64,000 bases of DNA from Heliocidaris erythrogramma (GCA_025617745.1 CM046856.1:33846208-33910207); one strand, 5' to 3'; numbered from the stretch's first letter, positions 24,221 to 37,237 are shown. Notes: generated from the letters alone by a model not told the origin. Numbers and translations are program-made.

Positions 24221-25840
24221 AATCAAGCTTATGACGTTTTTCTGGATTTAGAGCATGTCGTCTCGAGCATTCATTTCAGGGAGAATCAATTGTGGCTATG
24301 ACTGTTGTAAAATGATGAGACGTGAGACGTGGTAAAAGTGGAGACATTGATCAAATAGGTAATATGCTCAATTGTCATCCCATGTTATCTCAAGTGCAAC
24401 TCTTGCATGTTAATCAATCGCTTTCTACAGTTAATCAACCAAGGCTCAAGCCATTCCGAGAATACCACCACGTTGCATGAATACCAATGCCTTTCGAGCC
24501 GTCTCGCAAGACTTGATTGATAAGTCACATTTCTCTTAAAAGCTATCCGTAAAGAGTCTCTGAATCACCAATATCACATTTATTCATGCGAGACATAATG
24601 GAGGAACAGTGTATATCGGATCTAACGCAACTGCTCATAATCATTTTCTTCAAAGTTTCCATATATTTAGCAAAATATCACCAACATGGCCAAGTAGTTT
24701 TTTTTTTCTCGATTTTTCGATACTTATCACCGAAGAATTGGACGCTTCGAATGGTTCAGGCAACTATAGATTTGACGCCCAACCCTTCGAGGATGTTAAC
24801 CTTAGAATAATAATGTTTGCTCTGTCCCACCAGATATACCTTGCTACTTTACTCTTATTATTATCACCTGAGGCAAAAAAATGTCCTTTCCTTCGTGAGA
24901 CTACAGGACGTCACTCTGTATATGTTTACTCTCTATTATGCAAGAACTCGATATTTTTGGAATCACCAGGCTTCTGATCGTTATCCATTACGGATACAGT
25001 GGTTCTTTGTTTTTCCATGCACGAGAGTAGCACGCCAGTTATATTACTTCTTACGATTATATGTTGAAACTGAGAAATAGACATTTCATGAAAAATAAGT
25101 ACGATTATTGGCAACATTCAGACTTGTATATAGCCTCGCTTATACAATCGTATCCTGAAAATGATTATAAAGGCTTGTTTGGGGGCTTTTGATTTTCTTA
25201 TAATTGGCTGAAATTTATACTGTCTCCCCGAAAAGTGCTCAAGCGAGCAATATTGTTGTTCTGAAGTTCTTGTGACACTTAGGTGTTCCTTGAAAGAGCA
25301 GACTGCACTTTGCAACTCCTGCTATGACTTGAAATATATGAAGCTGACTTTTCGAGTTTTATATTGAGAATCTGTCTCATAGACACATGGTTTCCAGAGC
25401 TTTATCAGTTATATCGCTTACTTGCAGGAAGGCATGAAGAAATATATATATTTGTGTTACAATTAATTATAAACATAGAAAATAACATCTCTCATTAACA
25501 AATAATAATTAGAAGTTCCTTCAGTCACATAAAAGTATGAAAGCGTCTCATAAAACTTGTAAACAGCCGTATAATTCACGAATTGCTTGTGAAATTGAAT
25601 ATTTATTTTCCTTCGGAGTATCGTAAGAATTTGATATATCTCATACAAGTTGATACTCAGTGTAGTTATTCTTGCTTTGTGGCTAAAGGTATACCTCATA
25701 ACTGGTCATGATTATTGTATTGATGGAAGCGTATTTCAACCCACTGAGTATATTTGATGAAATGTCATAACCTAATACATGTATTCACTACTTAGTGAAG
25801 CATACGTTTCTTATGTGCATATCCGTAAATGTGTACCAAC
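24219..25840. other. Gene-free stretch
   Basis: Several open frames of 60-120 codons overlap at 24586-25117, but they lie in different frames and have no recognised domain. Confidence 0.4.
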
Positions 25841-25980
25841 AGAGGTATACTTGTGTGACTAATTGGACAGTCAAACACAATAGATGCCTTTATTCCGTCA
25901 GGCTTGTGTGGCTTTTTTGCTGCTTGTGTGGCTATTTGAACAATAGAGAGAACAAAGGGAAAGACACACAAGTATACCTG
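25841..25980. mobile_element. 140-bp inverted-end repeat (GGTATACTTGTGTG family), copy 1
   Basis: The left end AGAGGTATACTTGTGTGA is matched by ACACACAAGTATACCTG at the right end. The interior is nearly identical to 39482-39616. Target duplication not clear. Confidence 0.7.
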
Positions 25981-27023
25981 CGTGAGTATGTGTGGACCCG
26001 AGAACAAAGACAATCACCTTTAAATGCTCGCTTTCGTGAAAACATAGGCACTTCGTGAATAATTTTTATGCTTTAAAATTGGGATCTAAAATCAATCTAT
26101 AACCTTCATGGCGTTCACCGATATTGGTGACTATTGTAAAATTCGACCTATCATCCAGTTCTATTTTGCTATTAGTGTTGTTACTCCCATTGCTTATCAT
26201 GCTTGTTTTCATTTCTGTATTAATGCGCATGCGCTGATCAGTTAATATGATTATATATTCACATTTCATTTCTTTCTCCTGTTTTTTTTTCTTTTCTATT
26301 TCTCTCCCTCCATAATCCCTACCTCGGCAATCCCTTACACGATTTACCCTGTATGATTTCCCCTTTTTTCTTATTTCCACCTTGTTCATTTCTCATTCCT
26401 TACACTGACCCTTTGACCCCTCATTTAATTTGAATACATATATATATACATATATAACATTCATTAATCATACGTGATGTGAATACGATGTTTTGTTCGC
26501 TAAATATTTATATAACAATCGCTTGTTTGATCATCCCGGTCTGTCTCTCTCTCTTTCTCTCCATCTATCTGTCACTCCCTCACCCTCTCTGTCTCTACAT
26601 ATTTTCATCTGCCTCTTTTTTTAACTCACGTTTTGTTCTCTTGGACATGTTTTGCTTTTCATTTAACCAAATCTATACTTGAAATTACCCGCAAAAATTA
26701 TATTAACAACGGAAATCTCTTCTGAAATTACGGTGCTGTAATTTCCTGCATCATTCTGTAAAAATAAAACATACTATGCTCCTTCAATACAATTGCTTTC
26801 ACTGTAATCTTGTCTTTGCATGTCCTACTTTTCTGCCTACCTTCTAAGTTAACGCTTCATTTCCCTTTTATTTTTTTTCAAATCATACCTCACCCTCTTC
26901 ATTTTTGCTTCCCATAATGATTTCATTCGCTCTGAACTTTTGTTTGCTGAATTTTATTTGCTCTGATTTTTTTCCCAAACATTGTTTTCTCTGAAAAACA
27001 ATAATAAATGTCATAATTCCTAC
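25981..27023. other. Gene-free stretch
   Basis: Contains a TATATA patch near 26434-26458 and a CT-rich tract at 26540-26600. A possible minus-strand frame at 26066-26389 is Lys/Arg/Glu-rich low complexity. No gene recognised. Confidence 0.4.
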
Positions 27024-28034
27024 CCCTACCCCCCTCATGCTTTATAACGTCCTCTTGATGTCACCAAAATCCCGCCCAATCAATGCAGCAACGGGAAGTT
27101 ACGTGGGAGTCGGGTATGAAGTCACATGAGCTACAACGCTTGAAGAGTCGCACAGAGCTACCAGATGTATGTCGACGAGACTGGGTATGACACCGCATCA
27201 TTTGGTTCTAAAGGGAACCAAAAAGAAAATGAACATTGGAAACAAATATGGTAAATTGGACTGGATTGTAAAACAGAATAAGGATAATTGCATGGATTTT
27301 AGTGTCACTTGGGTCATATATTAAAGTTGTTATTAAGTAGGGGGTATGCGTATTTGAACGGGAAGTTGTATTATGGTTATGGAAGGAAATGGATGAGCCT
27401 CACTAATGCCTGTGAATGTCGTTGAATATGCATATGTACTGTATCTGGGTAACAACTTTGGAAAACGGTGGTCTACACACAATGGTGTTAACTATGCATA
27501 CAGATAGATACGGAATACGCGCCTATAAACATAACATGAATGATAAAGGTTTATGAAATTTTAATTTATTGAATAATGCTCGACATGCACAACATTGGCG
27601 CTCTTAATGGACTATTAGCATGAATAGTGACTTATTTCAGATCGTGTTTTTACACTGAAACTTGAAGCTGTAATGACGAATGTTCCTGTAAAAAGAGAAA
27701 ACGTGAAAAAAAAAATCAATATTACGTCGACCAGTGGACTATATCAAGTAGATTTTTAAAGTACATATATAGTTTTTTCTTAATCCTAATTTTTATGTAA
27801 TATCTTCAATGATGATGATGTTTGCATCGGCCAATTTACCTTGTTAGGTTAAGTAGTAATTGGGAGAGATGTAAGATGGCATTTTCTTCTTATACTGTCT
27901 TTCATGTATATAGCTTATCTAGGGATATTACAAAGGATTGAGAAAATTATTAACCAGGCAAACTAAATTGCGGATATATAACTTCCTTTGTGTTATATAG
28001 AAGTCGTTTTTATTGATACATTTGTTTCTATTTG
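27024..28034. repeat. 1-kb sequence duplicated across the assembly gap, left copy
   Basis: Base-for-base the same as 28535-29546 except for a one-base difference (a T run near 27210 versus 28717). It runs right up to the first N. I see no gene in it. See the gap entry. Confidence 0.95.
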
Positions 28035-28534
28035 NNNNNNNNNNNNNNNNNNNNNNNNNNNNNNNNNNNNNNNNNNNNNNNNNNNNNNNNNNNNNNNNNN
28101 NNNNNNNNNNNNNNNNNNNNNNNNNNNNNNNNNNNNNNNNNNNNNNNNNNNNNNNNNNNNNNNNNNNNNNNNNNNNNNNNNNNNNNNNNNNNNNNNNNNN
28201 NNNNNNNNNNNNNNNNNNNNNNNNNNNNNNNNNNNNNNNNNNNNNNNNNNNNNNNNNNNNNNNNNNNNNNNNNNNNNNNNNNNNNNNNNNNNNNNNNNNN
28301 NNNNNNNNNNNNNNNNNNNNNNNNNNNNNNNNNNNNNNNNNNNNNNNNNNNNNNNNNNNNNNNNNNNNNNNNNNNNNNNNNNNNNNNNNNNNNNNNNNNN
28401 NNNNNNNNNNNNNNNNNNNNNNNNNNNNNNNNNNNNNNNNNNNNNNNNNNNNNNNNNNNNNNNNNNNNNNNNNNNNNNNNNNNNNNNNNNNNNNNNNNNN
28501 NNNNNNNNNNNNNNNNNNNNNNNNNNNNNNNNNN
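28035..28534. other. Assembly gap of 500 Ns
   Basis: Exactly 500 undetermined bases. The round number suggests a placeholder rather than a measured length. The sequence immediately before and after is the two ends of the same 1-kb block, so the gap probably joins two overlapping contig ends that were not merged. Confidence 0.95.
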
Positions 28535-29546
28535 CCCTACCCCCCTCATGCTTTATAACGTCCTCTTGATGTCACCAAAATCCCGCCCAATCAATGCAGC
28601 AACGGGAAGTTACGTGGGAGTCGGGTATGAAGTCACATGAGCTACAACGCTTGAAGAGTCGCACAGAGCTACCAGATGTATGTCGACGAGACTGGGTATG
28701 ACACCGCATCATTTGGTTTCTAAAGGGAACCAAAAAGAAAATGAACATTGGAAACAAATATGGTAAATTGGACTGGATTGTAAAACAGAATAAGGATAAT
28801 TGCATGGATTTTAGTGTCACTTGGGTCATATATTAAAGTTGTTATTAAGTAGGGGGTATGCGTATTTGAACGGGAAGTTGTATTATGGTTATGGAAGGAA
28901 ATGGATGAGCCTCACTAATGCCTGTGAATGTCGTTGAATATGCATATGTACTGTATCTGGGTAACAACTTTGGAAAACGGTGGTCTACACACAATGGTGT
29001 TAACTATGCATACAGATAGATACGGAATACGCGCCTATAAACATAACATGAATGATAAAGGTTTATGAAATTTTAATTTATTGAATAATGCTCGACATGC
29101 ACAACATTGGCGCTCTTAATGGACTATTAGCATGAATAGTGACTTATTTCAGATCGTGTTTTTACACTGAAACTTGAAGCTGTAATGACGAATGTTCCTG
29201 TAAAAAGAGAAAACGTGAAAAAAAAAATCAATATTACGTCGACCAGTGGACTATATCAAGTAGATTTTTAAAGTACATATATAGTTTTTTCTTAATCCTA
29301 ATTTTTATGTAATATCTTCAATGATGATGATGTTTGCATCGGCCAATTTACCTTGTTAGGTTAAGTAGTAATTGGGAGAGATGTAAGATGGCATTTTCTT
29401 CTTATACTGTCTTTCATGTATATAGCTTATCTAGGGATATTACAAAGGATTGAGAAAATTATTAACCAGGCAAACTAAATTGCGGATATATAACTTCCTT
29501 TGTGTTATATAGAAGTCGTTTTTATTGATACATTTGTTTCTATTTG
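28535..29546. repeat. 1-kb sequence duplicated across the assembly gap, right copy
   Basis: Starts at the first base after the Ns and matches 27024-28034 to its last base, then diverges because the left copy is cut by the gap. Confidence 0.95.
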
Positions 29547-31828
29547 TGATGACCTATATTTTAATGTGGTTCTACTATATTGTATGTTATGTTTTTGTGT
29601 GGGCGTGTGTGGGTGTCTTGCATAAACGTTTCTTTGCTTACATTATATATATATATATTTTTTTTTTAAGAATCTTTTATTACTTCCTTTTTCAAAATAA
29701 CATTTTCACAATAATCAAGGTAAAATACACAAAGAAATATATTCACATGCCAGTATCATTGTGCCAAATTACATAATAATAACAATAAGTAACTATAATA
29801 TTTTACATGCATGTATTAAATAGTAAATTATGCAAAATCTGGAAGTCTTTATTGTGGTAAAAAAGGGGGGAAATATAAAAATGAAGATTGAAATAGAAAA
29901 GGAAGAAAATGAGAAGGAAATGAGAAGGAAAAAAAAAGGAAAAAAATTGCTGCTGTCAATGCGATACCATAGTGACCTATTTTATGTGAACAGCGATTTC
30001 TTTTCTTCAATATTGCATGAAGCTTTAAATTACAGAAAACCCATTACGATAGAAGTTTCTGTATATTTTTCTGTAATTTCATTTTCAGCATTTTATTTCA
30101 CATATTAATTTTCATCAGATTTGTCGGGTCATATTTCCTTACTGATTTTGATTTTTATATCAAAACATGAAAAGTATGCATCTCTGCGATACCTCATTAA
30201 AAATGTGTGATGGAGCGATGTTGAAATTGCCCTTTTTTAGCTGTTTTTGTTTTTTCTTGGGATGAAACAGGCTGAATAGTACAAGAAAATGGGAGAAAAT
30301 GACAACACGTCACGAGGATATTACAGAGAAATGTCGGAATACCTTTGAATGAAAGTCTGAAAAGAGGAGAGATAGAATGATACATAGCTAGAGAAATTGT
30401 GTGCCAAACTGCTTTCTAAATATGTGTTTGGTTTTAATAAAATTGGAGGGTTAAGAGTAGGAGGAAGACATTGAAGACTGGTCAGAAAGGGAGGCTTGTG
30501 AGGAGAGTCGAAAGAAAACGGGAGAGACGAAACATTGGTGATTTGGAACTATGAGTTGAATTGGAATATGTAACTTAATCCTAATCTGTTAAAGTTGAGG
30601 TAAAGTATAATTTTATCAAATGATCATAATTAACAAGCTGTGTGTTTAATTTGAAATTTTCCGAAATGTATTGTTATCTCGCCAAAATTAAAAAAGGTAC
30701 AATGCATCCCCCCCCCCCTTCTCTAACCGCTATTCAATAACGTTGATCAAATCTTGTGCGAATTTTTTTTAGTGCTTCATATATTAGATTTTTACGAAAC
30801 ATATCATTAATATGAAATGAATACATGGAACATGAAAAATGACAGATTGAATTATTGTTAATTTTAGTTATTTTTCGCAGGTTTGCTAGGTTGAGATGAG
30901 TGTGAATATATTTTTCTCGCTACAATTATTTTCTATGTGCACTTTCATTAGCCTCTTATAATGTGTGTTTTTTATGATTATCAACATGTATATTATTGCT
31001 ATGAATTATGTTTTTGTTCGATTGCGAATACATTACGTAAAACACATTTTTGCCCTCCCCCTCCCCCCCCCCCCGCCCCCTCTTCTTCATCTGTACCTTT
31101 GCAATGTGGAATTTCAATATACATGTGTAATACATATACGTTTGTACATATATGTGTGTTTTTTAATACATTGTCATAAGCGATGATTACTGCTTTCCAC
31201 TCATCTCAAAACACTGGAGAGAAAGTATCTAATTTCTTCTTAAAGCTCTATTTTGAAATGTATTATTAACGTATTTTACAGTTTAATACATTATTAATGT
31301 ATTTTACAGTTTTGGGTGACAAAGTGTTGGCAACTTATATAATATGAACTGCGAATGCATATTCAGTGTTAAGATTGTCTTTATAATTCGATAATGACCA
31401 TGGTTGTAAATCCCTTTGAAAGGTACAGAGGTGTCCATCGAAAATGCCTGAACGATCGACATCTTATTTTGTGGCACTTTACATCACTACCACGTATTTT
31501 ATGGAAGGGATGTTGCATGATTCAGGTTGTAAGTCCAACCACATGAAATTATGGATAGCGTATTCAGGGGCGGGTCATGGGGCACATGCCCCCCCCCCCC
31601 AAAAAAAGGTCTGCTTTACTTTATACATATTTGTAATAATGCCTATGAAAAATACGATGACCTTTTTCGTTGTTTGTTTTCTTGCCAGCTGTTTAGATAT
31701 TATCTCACCCTTGCCTCTCAAAAAGAATCATGGATCCGCCAAAGTTATTATCGTATAGGTTATTTGGGGTAAATATACTAAAGAGATTATGTCCCCAATC
31801 CCCAATCCGGCGCAATACAAATGCTCAT
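29547..31828. other. Gene-free AT-rich stretch
   Basis: Contains a short TA tract with poly-T near 29646-29668, an A/G-rich patch at 29870-29950, C runs near 30710, 31063 and 31590, and AT-rich filler. The C run at 31590 follows a GGCGGGTCATGGGGCA phrase typical of the dispersed C-run repeat in this window. No gene recognised. Confidence 0.4.
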
Positions 31829-31850
31829 ATTATTATTATTATTATTATTA
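31829..31850. repeat. ATT microsatellite
   Basis: About seven (ATT) units. Confidence 0.85.
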
Positions 31851-32021
31851 TATATTTTAGATGCAACAATTCTAGTCACATTTTGCAGGAAAACTGTTAC
31901 CACATTATAAAGGCAACTTTCTTTCATGTGTTCTCAGCTTACTGGTGTACTGTACATAATCACTGCTTGAATTTACTTATAACTTTTGGATCCTTTAAAA
32001 GTCCACGTATACGGAGTATAC

Positions 32022-32337
32022 AGTAGGGAGTTTTCGATTTTGTCAACGTGAACGCCGTCCTAGATCCTCCCAGCGACAATGGACTGCTTTGTGTTAACTG
32101 CATACAAAGTAGGTGAAGCATGAAGCTACATTCGGTGAAGCGAGCTTCACGTTTTAGAGAAGACGGCAATACCATGTTTGACGCGTTCTCGATCTGACTA
32201 GTGGACGAGGTAGTAGCCAGTGGACGGGTGAGCCGTTCTTGCACAAAACGTGGTATGCGGTTTACACAAAGCAGTCCATTGTAGCTGGGAGGATCTAGGA
32301 CGGGGTTCACGTTGAACACAATCGAAAACTCCCTACT
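32022..32337. mobile_element. 316-bp MITE with 85-bp inverted ends
   Basis: Starts AGTAGGGAGTTTTCGATT and ends with its complement. Arms of about 85 bp share CGTGAAC, GTCCTAGATCCTCCCAGC and AATGGACTGCTTTGTGT in mirrored order. There is no coding capacity. Terminal AGTAGGG is reminiscent of hAT elements, but I could not find an 8-bp target duplication, so the superfamily stays open. Confidence 0.8.
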
Positions 32338-32757
32338 AAGTAGTTTGATATGTTCAGATAGGACTACTTGATATGAAAATGACTTCAAAGTGCATTTTTG
32401 TCCGAGATATAAGTTGATCCTTAAAAGTCTCCTGATGTACTCTTGGTATACGCTCACTTCCCTTTGAAGATATGCTACAGTTGATATTATTCTTGTAAAT
32501 GATGTTAATAAACAACTAGAACCTCTATTCTGAACATTCGCAATTCCTGTTGCCTGAGTTCTTATTCATTTTGTAGGTGTTTGTGAATGAGATGTTGACT
32601 TAACAGGTCCCGTGGTTGGGATATGTCGATTGGATCATTATACTTCTAGGATAGTGCCTGGCAATCTGGTTGTTGCCAGTGTTTTCTTATGGGCGTGTAT
32701 TTGTGGAAGAAAGGTGGGGTTCCAAGTCATGAATGTGTAATTTGTGCGTGCGTGTGG

Positions 32758-32788
<31 letters not shown>

Positions 32789-33863
32789 CTTGTGTATGTG
32801 GGATGTGTTTCAATATGGTCATACAAGTAAAGACATTCATCGCTTAGAAATAATCTACTTGGATGTGGATGGTGGGGTTGTGTTCTTAACCATTGAAACT
32901 ATGCCTGTTGGGAGGGACATGTTATTTTTTTTACATTTTGTAAAACATCTTTATCAAACGAGAAGATTTTACCTTGATGTGATCAAAATAAAAAAACAAC
33001 CCTGAAAAAACTCGTATTATTCAAAGCCTTTATAAACATAGAATTAGCTCCTAAGAGATTTTAAGAGTTATAATTCATGGAGGGAGTTTTAGCAGACTGT
33101 TGAGAAAAGTCAACTCCAATCAGTAAATCTTCCCTTGTTACGAGTTATATCTGTAGCAAATTAAAGTTTATAATATCCCATGTTAAGAGTTACACTTTCA
33201 TAAAATGATTTATTTTAAAAATGTTGTATATACTTTTTCTGACTTGCATTGTACCAGGTGTTTATAGAAATGGGGCACCCAACTCACCCCCCCCCCCCCC
33301 CCCAAGGAAGAAAAAATCCTATCACTATTGCAATTCCCATTGAGTTGATTTTCGAAAGTATTTGCGATAGTTTTATATTTGTTTATTGACATTGAATTAT
33401 ACGGATGTACAGATGTCGTTTGAAAGAATAATTATCTTGCTTTGCAATGATACATTGATTACGTTTCTAGGGTCATGCAACATCAATCACAATTTCTTCA
33501 CACATTTATGCATAATTCAAGTTGGTTCACTTTCTTTTAAATTGGGCATGGTGCTATAAGATAAGGTTTTGTAAATACGATCGGTCAGTGAGCAAATTTC
33601 GTCATGGTTAAGCTTATATCTTTTTATTTTGGGGGATTTATGTACATGTAGTTAAGCTTTATATCTTAACAAAGAACCTCGTTAACTTCACAAAACACGG
33701 AACAAGACAGGTGGGTGGGGGAGAGATAATCTTAGACAAGCAAAAACAAAATCAAATTTTTGCTGAAAGGGAGCACACAGATATTCCACCTTTTCTAGAC
33801 TTGTGTACTTACGGTGTGACAGATTGAATATTGTCGAAGGACACGTACCCCTTCCCACCCCCT
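32338..33863. other. Gene-free stretch with TG microsatellite
   Basis: A TG/CG dinucleotide tract lies at about 32757-32788 and a C17-18 run at 33286-33303. Other sequence is AT-rich and unassigned. Confidence 0.45.
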
Positions 33864-34000
33864 GGGGGTGTTTCATCAAGTGTCCTGTCGGAGATTTTTA
33901 CTGACAAATTTGTTCTCAGCCAATCAGATGCAAAGTTTTCAGTAGCTTATAACAATTATTGCAAGCTTGTCATTGAGAACATTTATATGAAACAGGCCCC
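33864..34000. mobile_element. GTTTCATCAAG-family MITE, second copy
   Basis: Begins GGGGGTGTTTCATCAAG and ends ATGAAACAGGCCCC. The left half and the CAGCCAATCAGATGCAA core match 11576-11712; the right half differs and instead matches the copy at 35917-36050. Confidence 0.7.
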
Positions 34001-34263
34001 TGAGGCAGTGGTGTCGATCCGTGTTCATGATTGTGGGGATGACCGGCGAGGGAGCGAAGCCAGTGGCGTATCGAGGGATTATGGCGTCCGGGGCAAGCAA
34101 TGAATTTACGCCCCCCCCCCCCCCACCCCCGAGTAGTGCCCAAACTTATGTAGGTTATTGTACGAATGAGGGAGCAAAGCGACCGAGTGGCAAATTTGTC
34201 AATTTTTAACCTTAAAAAACGCAATTTCTTGTGCATTTTACCCATTTTGCAATTGAACGGTAA
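33938..34263. repeat. 326-bp tandem duplication, unit 1
   Basis: Runs from TTCAGTAGCTTATAAC to the AATTGAACGGTAA junction and is essentially identical to the next 326 bp, differing in the length of the internal C run (14 versus 15). Contains the right half of a MITE, a GTGGCGTATCGAGG fragment and a GAGCAAAGCGACC block. Confidence 0.95.
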
Positions 34264-34589
34264 TTCAGTAGCTTATAACAATTATTGCAAGCTTGTCATT
34301 GAGAACATTTATATGAAACAGGCCCCTGAGGCAGTGGTGTCGATCCGTGTTCATGATTGTGGGGATGACCGGCGAGGGAGCGAAGCCAGTGGCGTATCGA
34401 GGGATTATGGCGTCCGGGGCAAGCAATGAATTTACGCCCCCCCCCCCCCCCACCCCCGAGTAGTGCCCAAACTTATGTAGGTTATTGTACGAATGAGGGA
34501 GCAAAGCGACCGAGTGGCAAATTTGTCAATTTTTAACCTTAAAAAACGCAATTTCTTGTGCATTTTACCCATTTTGCAATTGAACGGTA
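34264..34589. repeat. 326-bp tandem duplication, unit 2
   Basis: Second unit, head-to-tail with the first. The near-zero divergence, even outside the C run, means either a very recent duplication or an assembly error. Confidence 0.95.
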
Positions 34590-35916
34590 GAGAAGCTCGA
34601 ATTTTATACATTGATAAACGGTTTTCTATTCACTCACTTCTACAATCGGGAGCAAAACTAACAAAAACCCTATAGGCTTGAGAAAGAGTCGAGAAATTCA
34701 GCAAGGCTACCTGAAGATGATATTTCTTTCAAAAGTTTAACCTTTGCAAATGCTGTTTTATACACCATCCTATATTGGGGGCGCCATATTTAGCAGGAGC
34801 ACTGGCGGGGGGGGGGGGGGGGGAGGACAGACTTGAAGGATCCAACCGCGTAGCCAGGATTTCTATTTTGTGAGAAAGCGCAAAGCGTGAAAGCTCTGAC
34901 GTTTTATAGCAAATTTGAGAGAAAGATAACGGCTCGTAGCACCCTTTTTTAGGCGGAAAGTTAGCTCATCACCCGGACTGCTTTTCAATTATTTGGAGGC
35001 AATATACTGCACTGTATGTTACAGGCGTAGGTTCAAAGGTCTTACTTGGTGAGGGGGGAGGGGGAAGTTACTTCCCCCTTCCCTCGGAAAGCGCGAAAAC
35101 TTTGTCGTTTTAGCAAATTTTGATTGAAAGATAACAGCTCGTAGCGCACTTTTAGGCTTTTTTCTCCCACTTCTCCCGCTTTTTCGCTCTCGCCTTTTTT
35201 TTAAGGGGATGAAAAGGGGCATGGCCCCCTGTGCCCTCCCCCTCCCCCCCCCCCCTAGTTAGGCCTATGAGCAGGAGTCATATGAAACTTACATGATATA
35301 GCGAGCAAAGCAATTACATCTTCATTTTTTCAAATTTTGAACCCTTTAAGCTATTTAAGAACCATATACTGAGGGCGTGAAATTACGAGATCCTGAAAGA
35401 AAATCATTATTCGAGGGAGCAAAGCGACTTAGCTTTGGAAAATTTTCGCATTTCAAACGAGATTTCTAGTGCATTTACCCAGCGGATATGGGGCCGGGGG
35501 AGCATAATCCGTAAGGATTATGATTTTTCTTTATTTCCCCCATTTTGTTCTTTCTCTCCTTTGCGGTTTTTTTGCGCCCCCTGCAAGTGCCCCCTGCCCC
35601 CTAGATACGCCACTGAGCGGGGGGGGGGGGGGGGTAGGGGAGGGGCACTTTTTCAGAATCTGTCAATGAAACTTTTTAGAGCATCCAAAAATGGTTTTTA
35701 ATGAAAAGAAGGAATGCTCGGATCTATGCCAATTTCAAGATCAAACATAATAAGTTTGGATAATTATTAGTTTTAGGTTAATGTATCATAATTCTCATGT
35801 TTTTTATCCAAAAATATTGGGGGAGATGATAATACAGGCCATGCCCCCACCTCAAATTTTTGAGGGATATATACCCCCCCCCCCCCCCCCCCCCCCGGAT
35901 CGACATCCATGCCTAG
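34590..35916. repeat. Cluster of degenerate C/G-run repeats
   Basis: Fragments of one family recur: GCGTAGCCAGGAT or TACGCCACTG at the end, GAGCAAAGCG blocks, GATAACRGCTCGTAGC blocks, and homopolymer runs (G near 34807, C near 35247, G near 35619, C near 35874). The same family is found inverted at 43060-43245 and in pieces at 22860 and 38590. I do not recognise it as a named SINE; no gene is present. Confidence 0.7.
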
Positions 35917-36050
35917 CGGTGTTTCATCAAGGGTCTTGTCGGTGATTTTTAATGACAAATTTGTCTCAGCCTATCCCATGCAAGGATTTCAGTAGCTTAT
36001 AACAGTTCTTGCAACTTTTCATTGATAGCAAGTTTTATGAAACGGGACCC
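35917..36050. mobile_element. GTTTCATCAAG-family MITE, third copy
   Basis: Begins GCGGTGTTTCATCAAGGG and ends TATGAAACGGGACCC, with the CAGTAGCTTATAACAG core. More diverged than the other two. Confidence 0.7.
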
Positions 36051-36387
36051 GGATTAGCCAGTGCACTCGAGGAATTAAGTACCGACGTAGGATTGCGTCA
36101 GCGACTGGCGCGGTATTTGGCTCGCCATGTGAAAGTGACATGGACAAAAAACTGACGTTCTTGAAATGACGCCTTGTGTGAGCAAACGCTTAAGTTTCTT
36201 CATAGACTTCGTTAGTGTAGCTTATAACGCAATCGAAATGACGTACGCCTCGTGTGTAACGGACCCTAAATCCGGGCTCACACGAGGCGTCATTTCGACT
36301 GCGTCAGTTCTTTCACTAGGCAAATAACCCATACGTCAGTTATTATTTGCAGTATTGTTTGCAGTGTTCATTTTGAAATCACTTTTT
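36051..36387. repeat. Inverted CACACGAGGCGTC motifs
   Basis: GACGCCTTGTGTGAGC at about 36170 and GCTCACACGAGGCGTC at about 36277 face each other, with ACGCAATCGAAATGACG between. A looser version occurs at 16185-16420. Probably a decayed foldback element; ends not resolved. Confidence 0.5.
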
Positions 36388-36960
36388 ATCCCTCCGCCCA
36401 CCCAAGGTGGTGCCGGGGGAATTGTGTTTTCGGGTTGTCTGTCCGTCCGTCCCGCTTTCTCGTTAACGCGATATCTCTCGAAGCATTTGAGGTATATGAA
36501 TTTCAAGCTTCGTGCTAGGATGCCTCGTCATGGGAAGACGATCTGATTAGAATTTGGGTTACGTAGGTCAAAGGTTAAAGGTCACAGTGGTCAATTTTGA
36601 CGCGATATCTCAAGAACCATTTGAGGTGTGAACTTCAAACTTGGTACTATTATGTATTACCATATAGGAAGACGGTCTAATTAGATTTTGGAGTACACAA
36701 GTATAAGTTCAAGGGTCACAGAGGTCATTAATAAAATTTTAGGTTCTAGCCTCATTAATGCGACATGTCAAGAACCATTCAAACTTGGTATTAGTATGCA
36801 TCGCCATATTGAGACGATCTGATTATATTTTACGTAGTGCTAAGGTCAATGTGCATGAAATTTAAGATTTTATAGGTTTGTTATCACCATGTCTCATAAT
36901 TTTGTATACATGACTAGGAGGTTATGGTCACCGTAGTTCATTACTTTGATGGAATGCAAC
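36388..36960 (+). repeat. Tandem array of about 140-bp units, with Helitron-like 5' phrase
   Basis: Begins with TCCCTCCGCCCACCC after an A and a CCAAGGTGGTGCCGGGGG hairpin-prone segment, followed by a TGTCTGTCCGTCCGTCC phrase. Three to four units then repeat CGATATCTCAAGAACC, GAACTTCAAACTTGG and GGTCAAAGGTCACA. Units match 13646-14060. The start resembles the start of the Helitron copies at 44570 and 53591, so this may be a related element lacking a recognisable 3' end. Confidence 0.6.
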
Positions 36961-37237
36961 TGCTTCCCAAAAATGTGAGTTGATTGAATATTGCCGCAGA
37001 GGATGTTTAACACGTGCTTTCGATCGAATCTCCCCGTTCCTAATTATCGATCAGAGCGTTCACCTGATCCACGAGATAGCGTACATTTTGGAGCGACTGG
37101 CGAAATCGCAGTCTAAATGCTTTCCGATACGAGTCGTGCGATCGACCTTGATCGATAAGGAAGGCCTAGAATATCAGCAATCGAGATGTCCCATGGTGTA
37201 TCGGATGATTGGTCACTGGAATATAAGCAGTATAGAG

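Noticed and set aside
24586-25117. Cluster of overlapping frames up to 122 codons
   Set aside because: Three different frames and both strands are open, none with recognisable protein features.
26066-26389. 107-codon minus frame rich in Lys, Arg and Glu
   Set aside because: Low complexity in the middle, no domain, and mixed with CT-rich sequence.
27988-28640. Frames of 170-200 codons across the gap
   Set aside because: They consist of undetermined bases.
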